From: Kalaharituber pfeilii | Taxonomy: Eukaryota > Ascomycota > Pezizomycetes > Pezizales > Pezizaceae | Reading direction: 5' to 3' | DNA: 64,000 nucleotides | Assembly: GCA_015179045.1 (NCBI GenBank) | Contig: WHUZ01000009.1 | Location: 1,054,001-1,118,000 of the forward strand | In this document: one piece after another, positions 58,917 through 64,000 of the stretch | How the letters are laid out: each line of letters begins with the position of its first letter | Position numbering within the stretch: position 1 is the stretch's first letter | Made by a program: the position numbers and the translations under genes | Notes under the pieces: model-generated | What the model saw: only the letters and a program-made list of their open reading frames with translations | Told to the model about the DNA's origin: nothing | The model's database searches: none

Positions 58917-61133
58917 TATCATAGTGCTATGATCCGCAGAACGTGTCATCCGCTAGTGATCATTCCCCTCAATTCAGTGGAAATCGCTTTAATTTAGCTA
59001 TGGGGATGGTATTGAAGTATGTCGTAGGCACTCCCGAGAAATCTGAAGCCGAATCGCCGTCAACCCAATGTAGAAGGACATACTGTCAAAATTATCTCGA
59101 TTCTCATCCGAATGGCCAGGTATCGGAGACATGGGTATATAATACGCTCAGGTGACTTCGCTTGGCATGAATGCGACTTCCAAGAAAACGTTGGGGCTTC
59201 ATCCCTATGTCAAATTTTCCAATTCTATTCCAGAAAATACAAATCATCTGCATTTTCATCAAGGCATCAATGGGCAGAAATCACCACAACATAAGTAGAA
59301 AGATGAAACTATATACTTCTGGAGCGAACTATCAATTGCAGATTTGACTCGTCCTCTGCTAACGATCGTGTTATACATCCCTTGAGTTATGTGTTTGGGG
59401 ACCAACAATCATTGTACGAGTGCGATTCAAGCAACTTAAGACGAGCCAATGTTGCAACTTTCCACGTGCATCCTGGTACAGTGAAGAGGCCGTGGATCCT
59501 TAATTTTGAGAACTCGCAACTATAGCTCTATTTGTCCTATTATATCAGTTACCTAATGTCTTCCTGGGGGCCGTTGAAGAGTAATTGGGCTATTTCAAGC
59601 AAGATGACATGCTACTTGACATGCCCCTAGGAGGAAGAAAAAAAAAGGAGGGGGGAAATCTAGATAATTTTCTATATGTCTGCATATTTACAAGAGTGAA
59701 TATTCGTATAATAACGCTGCATAATAGGTTACCGGTAGCAATAGTATTTCAGTGCGTGCTGTAAATATACTGTAGCCCACTGCATGCTCAGAGGGTGTCA
59801 AGACACCTGATTATTATCAGGTGGGCAGATCGCTTGTCAGGATCAGAAAGTTACACAAATTCCTTCGGAGCGCGGGAAATCAGATGCAAGTGGAATTCGA
59901 AAGCCACAACCAAATTAATCGTAGAGTTTTATTCTTGAGCTGGAGGTGCCTGCATACAATTTCCCATAGTCTCATACTAAGACCAAGAGGCTCTTCACAT
60001 TGAGTTGACGGCAGATCATGTGACCATTCAGAAGTCGCTATGCTTGTTTTTCTCCAGAAAGGATGACTAAGAACCACAGAAGACGCCAAGAACTCAGTCG
60101 TAACTGCTGCACATTGTTCTAAGGAACGTTTTTGCATCTAATCAGAAACTTTGTGTTGAAGGATTTGTAGGCTTGTTACATTCTAACAATTTGATGTTAA
60201 GAAGGTCATCTTGCGGGAGTATCTACAGGAAAACGTTAAAAGCGAGGGGATTTCCCATAGAACATCAGGGCTTGAGCTCGTTCTTAGTTACCTGTTCATA
60301 AAATAGGTAGGTACTCAAAGAGCAGGGAATGCTGCTGTGCATGTGGTAAGTAGTTTCCTTCGTACGATCCCGAGGATCTCAACAACTGTCAGTAGGATGA
60401 TTGGTGGACCCGGAATTGTTTGATACGGCTATGGTCTCGGGAATTGACAGCCCTTCCTAGGGTTCTATGTACTTCATCCGCGGAGCCGAGTTCGGATTGG
60501 CGTTAGCACAACCAATTCAACTTTCAGCATATCTGTTTTGGTGACGAGCTTGGCAACTTGTCCTGTATCGGAGCAGCTACCGGCAACCGTTCACCCGGGG
60601 CAAGCATAAAGGCTGTTGTGCATTGCTGTACTGGCCAATCTAGAGTAGCATTCCAGAGTGACTACAATCAATGCCTGTCCGGAGTACCTGACTCGAATTG
60701 TGCAAATCAACTGGGACCACGCAAACTGCTGCGGTTGGTTCTAAACCTAACCTGCATCGCTAAAAAGTGACGGATCCGCGGATCACTGCAGTTCCACGTT
60801 AGCAAACCCGTGCCCGATGAGGCATATCGCAACCTGCAGGTGAAAACACGCGTAAAGCCAATGAAATAAGGTAATACACTTAACGAAGAATAACACAAGC
60901 GCAGTACTGGTATGCACAGAAACAGGTAATAACTGAGTTCTCAGCCGTTGATAGGTGTGGTTATTATTCCATATCCCTGGTAATTGCACGATGGGAGCTG
61001 AAAGTAAATTCGATTCGCATAAGACGTTATGGGTGGTGAGACCTATTACTCGCAGTTGGACGTGATCGGGGGCTGACGACTGCAACGAGGGCTGTGATGC
61101 CCCCCCGATTGAGTGTAATTGGAGTTGAGGTTG
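58917..61133. other. Gene-free stretch
   Basis: No gene recognised. Only short open frames; the 145-codon minus frame at 60783-61220 has no ATG start and lies across the promoter of the next gene. Confidence 0.45.
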
Positions 61134-61143
61134 GCATATAAAG
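61134..61143 (+). promoter_or_regulatory. TATA box of the carbonic-anhydrase-like gene
   Basis: GCATATAAAGGG about 80 bp upstream of the ATG at 61223, well placed for a fungal TATA promoter. Confidence 0.5.
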
Positions 61144-61222
61144 GGACTGAGTGCTCCGCTTCCTACGTTGCTTAGTCGAACATTTTCGTAGTTCTCAAAT
61201 CGCACTATAGGAGCTAGCAAAA

Positions 61223-62376
61223 ATGACGAAGCTCAATATCTCCAGTGTTTATACCCTTATAATTGCTACCTTCACCGCTGGGGCTTCGGCGGCTGCGTAC
61301 CCAGGGCCCCCGCACCCGCAAGCACCTCTAACAAACACAGATACACTCGTCAACGAATATGGATCTTCAACTCACGTCTATTGGGACTATACCGGTCCAA
61401 CTGGTCCCCTCATGTGGACGAAACTCAACCGCAAGGAATGGTCGCTCTGCGGTACCGGCGAGAAACAATCCCCAATTAATATCGACTCCTCGCTCACACC
61501 TAATTCATTCAAGTACGAATGGTCAGCGCCTCCGCGAGCGTGTTACAATTTGACCAATGTTGGACATTCCCTGTTAATGAGGCCTACGTGTCCGCCGATT
61601 GGGGATCGAAAATTTGAGGAGGTGGAACTGGAGCATGGTAATGAGGAACAGGCCACGGAGGACGCCAAGATGAGCATCATGATTGAAGACGATTGGTTTA
61701 ACTTGGACAGCATCGATTTCCATACCCCTAGCGAACATAGATTTAACGATGAGTATTATCCAGTAGAGGTTCATTTCGTGCTGAAGAGTCCAAATACTGG
61801 TACGTCCCCTTATACAGCTCAGGCTGCTATACGTTTTCCAAACTTGATATCAATCAACCATTTAGTCGATCACATTAAGAATATATACAAAGCCGGCTGG
61901 TAAATCTAGACGGAATGACTAACATCTTGTACAGGCCGATTAGCTATCCGCGCCATCTTTTTTGACCTCTCAAGCTTCGAAGAATCCGACTTCTGGAAAG
62001 GCATCACTCCTTACCTCTGGAGCGTGCGGAACCCCGGCCAATGGATCAAGCTGCCGGCAGTCAATACCCGGTATGTACCTCTGCCACAGAAACTGTCACT
62101 TGTCCTAATAGCAAAACTAACCGCGCTCGTGTGTGTAGAAACATCATGAAGGAATTCCAACGTGCCGGTCTCGACAAGAAAGTCTACAATTACCGTGGCT
62201 CTATGACAGCCCCACCATGCAGTGAAAACGTGATCTGGGACGTCTTAAGCGAGCCACAGTATGTGTCGGTCGAGACGTATAATCTGCTAAAGAAGATTAT
62301 AAAGTTCAATTCGCGGTATACGCAGAATAAGCTTGGTGAAGGAAATTTGTTGGCTGAGGTATGCTCGAAGAAGTGA
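61223..62376 (+). CDS. Secreted alpha-carbonic anhydrase homologue, probably lacking one zinc ligand
   Basis: Alpha-carbonic anhydrases hydrate CO2 at a zinc held by three histidines. Exons are 61223-61799, 61935-62070 and 62139-62376, giving 316 aa. Introns (135 and 68 bp; GTACGT...TTGTACAG and GTATGT...GTGTAG) keep frame. There is a signal peptide (VYTLIIATFTAGASAAA), then GEKQSPINID, the FHTPSEHRF region, VEVHFVLKS, and YRGSMTAPPCSENVIWDVL with the gate Thr. In the usual Q-F-H-x-H pattern the first ligand aligns with Asp (SIDFH; Asp about 165, His about 167), while the third (VEVH, about 184) is kept. Activity is therefore doubtful, as in carbonic-anhydrase-related proteins. A C-terminal fold match is otherwise complete. 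Confidence 0.88.
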
Positions 62377-63037
62377 AGGAAGGTGAATTGGTGTACTGGG
62401 TGTTAGAGCGTGGGCGGCGGAGTTATACAGTTTAGCATGTTAATTAACCATGTCGTGCGAATCTGGGATGTTGAGGGTAAGGCTTGGGATTAGAACTATG
62501 GATGGTTTACTACTCCGCATCGAGGTAATGGTGGGAAATTGTATTCTACGATTTTACGAATTTTGAAAGAAGCAAATCTGCGCTTACATTTATGAAATGG
62601 TTGATTGGTAGATCATGCTGTCGGACTATGTGCCAACCATGCTTAGCAGCCACAAGCCCAGATTGAACTTGTTTAATTCCGGCGCCTGTTTTTGCTCTTG
62701 AGTCTAGTACGTTGTAAACCAGGAACAAAGCTGCCAGACTCTGTGCAAAGCTGCATCATATCTCCCGAAGCGCCAGTGTTGACGCCGCCGACGCAACTGG
62801 TTTGCGCCAAGACGATGACATCAATCCTTCTATATCCCACTTCCAATCTTGACCATCTGCTCCCATTCGCAAACCACTACCTGTAGCCGCCAGCAAATGC
62901 AAACCATCAACAAACAAATCACTAATAGTGACCTCATCATGTTCACCAAGCCATTTGCGGCAGATCACATCACATATATTTCAATTGGCATCACACAGTT
63001 CTGAAGATGGTGGGGTGAAGGCTATATTGTTCCAACG
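62377..63037. other. Intergenic
   Basis: Between the carbonic-anhydrase-like gene and the next plus-strand gene. No gene recognised. Confidence 0.45.
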
Positions 63038-64000
63038 ATGTTGCTTGCTCGTCCCGTATCTTCTTCAAACTTGCTCACTCGTACAAGGGCAGCAACTTGG
63101 AGCTCTAAATTGTCCACCTTAGTGAGAGCGAGGGCACACTATCGGCTCCCCCCAGTCGTGCAACAACAAAATAAATCCGTCCTAACAGCATCACCGACGA
63201 CAACTGCAATTCGCCCCTTCTCTTGTTCATCCCGCTTCACAATGCAACCTTCCTCCACCCTCCGCTCATCCGCCTCTGCCGGCTCAAACTACGGCGCCGT
63301 AAACACCTCCGGCCACCAGCAACCTGTGTGGATTGCGACGGAGCCATGGTCCAACCGCCCCACATTCCCAAAACTGCAATCCAACCTGTCTACAGACGTG
63401 TTAATTGTCGGCGCCGGTATCACAGGCATCAGTACTGCATACGAGTGCATAAAGCAAGGATTGCGGACGACGATTATTGAGGCGCGAGAGGTGTTGAGTG
63501 GAGAATCGGGAAGGACAAGTGCGCATCTGAGTGGAGTGAACGGGGATCCGAGGTTCTATGAGTTGATTAGTCGTATGTGTTATTCTTCCACTTCACCATT
63601 CCACATTTTCATAATCATGAGTCGAAATCTAATTCGGAAAAGTCTTCGGGGAAAATGGTGCCCGACACTGGTTTGATTCCCAACAATACGCTCTCGAGCG
63701 GGTCGGCGCCATCGCCAAAGCCGAAGGCATCGACTGCGAATATCGCCAACTCCCTGGGAAAATCATCGTTTCGGTCCCAAAGACCGATCCGGGGTACGAC
63801 AAAGCGAACGATCTTAAGAAAGAATTTGACGCATTGCAACAAATCGGTGTCCGTGTGCAATATACTGAGGAGGGGAAAGTTGGGGATGCGTATGTGGGTG
63901 CGGTCATTGAAGCGCCGAAACAAGCAACGTTTCATCCTACAAAGTTAGTGTCCTTGTTGGATGGGAGATGAGTGCGAGCAGTGCTGACGGGTCATGTGTA
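63038..64000 (+). CDS. FAD-dependent oxidoreductase (DAO-type), 5' part only
   Basis: The FAD-binding half of a DAO-fold oxidoreductase, of the type that in fungi often has a C-terminal Rieske domain (beyond the window). The first ATG (63038) adds 68 residues rich in Arg, Ser and Thr with no Asp or Glu, like a mitochondrial presequence; the second (63242) would give a cytosolic form. Then come STDVLIVGAGITGISTAYEC (GxGxxG), IIEAREVLSGESGRTSAHLS and DPRFYELIS. Intron 63573-63642 (GTATGT to AAAAG) joins in frame to LFGENGARHWFDSQQYALER and continues to VIEAPKQATFHPTK. A second donor GTTAGT at 63944 leads out of the window. Confidence 0.85.

Overview
The window looks like nuclear DNA of a filamentous ascomycete (Pezizomycotina). 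The genes carry short introns (mostly 50-135 bp) with GTRNGT donors, CTAAC-like branch sites and YAG acceptors. Several families are typical of these fungi: an MPDPLSIAASVAGL-type N-terminal domain joined to ankyrin repeats, a fungal-rhodopsin-like seven-helix receptor, a T1/F1-type secreted ribonuclease and a fungal MIC19. Long poly-T/poly-A runs and dense nested repeats suggest a repeat-rich genome. I cannot name the species; Pezizomycetes is only a guess.

Layout. Positions 1-10,900 hold no convincing host gene. A transposon nest (about 1.1-5.8 kb) contains broken Ty1/copia pieces arranged as two fold-back palindromes, plus remnants of an HTH transposase-like gene. From 11.6 to 28.1 kb is a compact housekeeping block: F-box-like protein, GNAT acetyltransferase, nitrilase-family amidase, electron transfer flavoprotein beta subunit, a secreted metallophosphoesterase, the MICOS subunit MIC19 and an FAD monooxygenase. 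From 28.1 to 33.9 kb lies a low-complexity, tandem-repeat and MITE-rich stretch. A four-helix membrane protein (34 kb) and a seven-helix receptor (36-37.6 kb) follow, then more transposon debris with two TIR elements (38.8-39.6 and 41.2-42.0 kb). From 44.4 to 50 kb are an Old Yellow Enzyme family flavin oxidoreductase with a one-base frameshift, a decayed carbonyl-reductase-like pseudogene and an intact secreted guanyl-type ribonuclease. From 50.9 to 59 kb two copies of one Tc1/mariner-like element bracket an NLR-like ankyrin gene, and the second copy carries a nested solo LTR. The last 3 kb hold an alpha-carbonic-anhydrase homologue that appears to lack one zinc ligand, and the 5' part of an FAD oxidoreductase cut by the window edge.

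There is no obvious cluster with a single pathway. The most interesting locus is the ankyrin gene at 53.1-56.0 kb. Its N-terminal domain is of the kind found on fungal NLR/STAND proteins, but no NACHT or NB-ARC domain follows. Instead there are two internal arrays of near-identical repeats: a 29-30-residue array and five 59-residue ankyrin double-units. The ankyrin units are spaced 177, 177, 176 and 177 bp, so one unit has lost a base and the frame breaks there. This is the pattern expected of a fast-evolving nonself-recognition gene, here possibly a null allele. Splice models below were chosen because exon phases and family sequence agree; they are not backed by RNA evidence.
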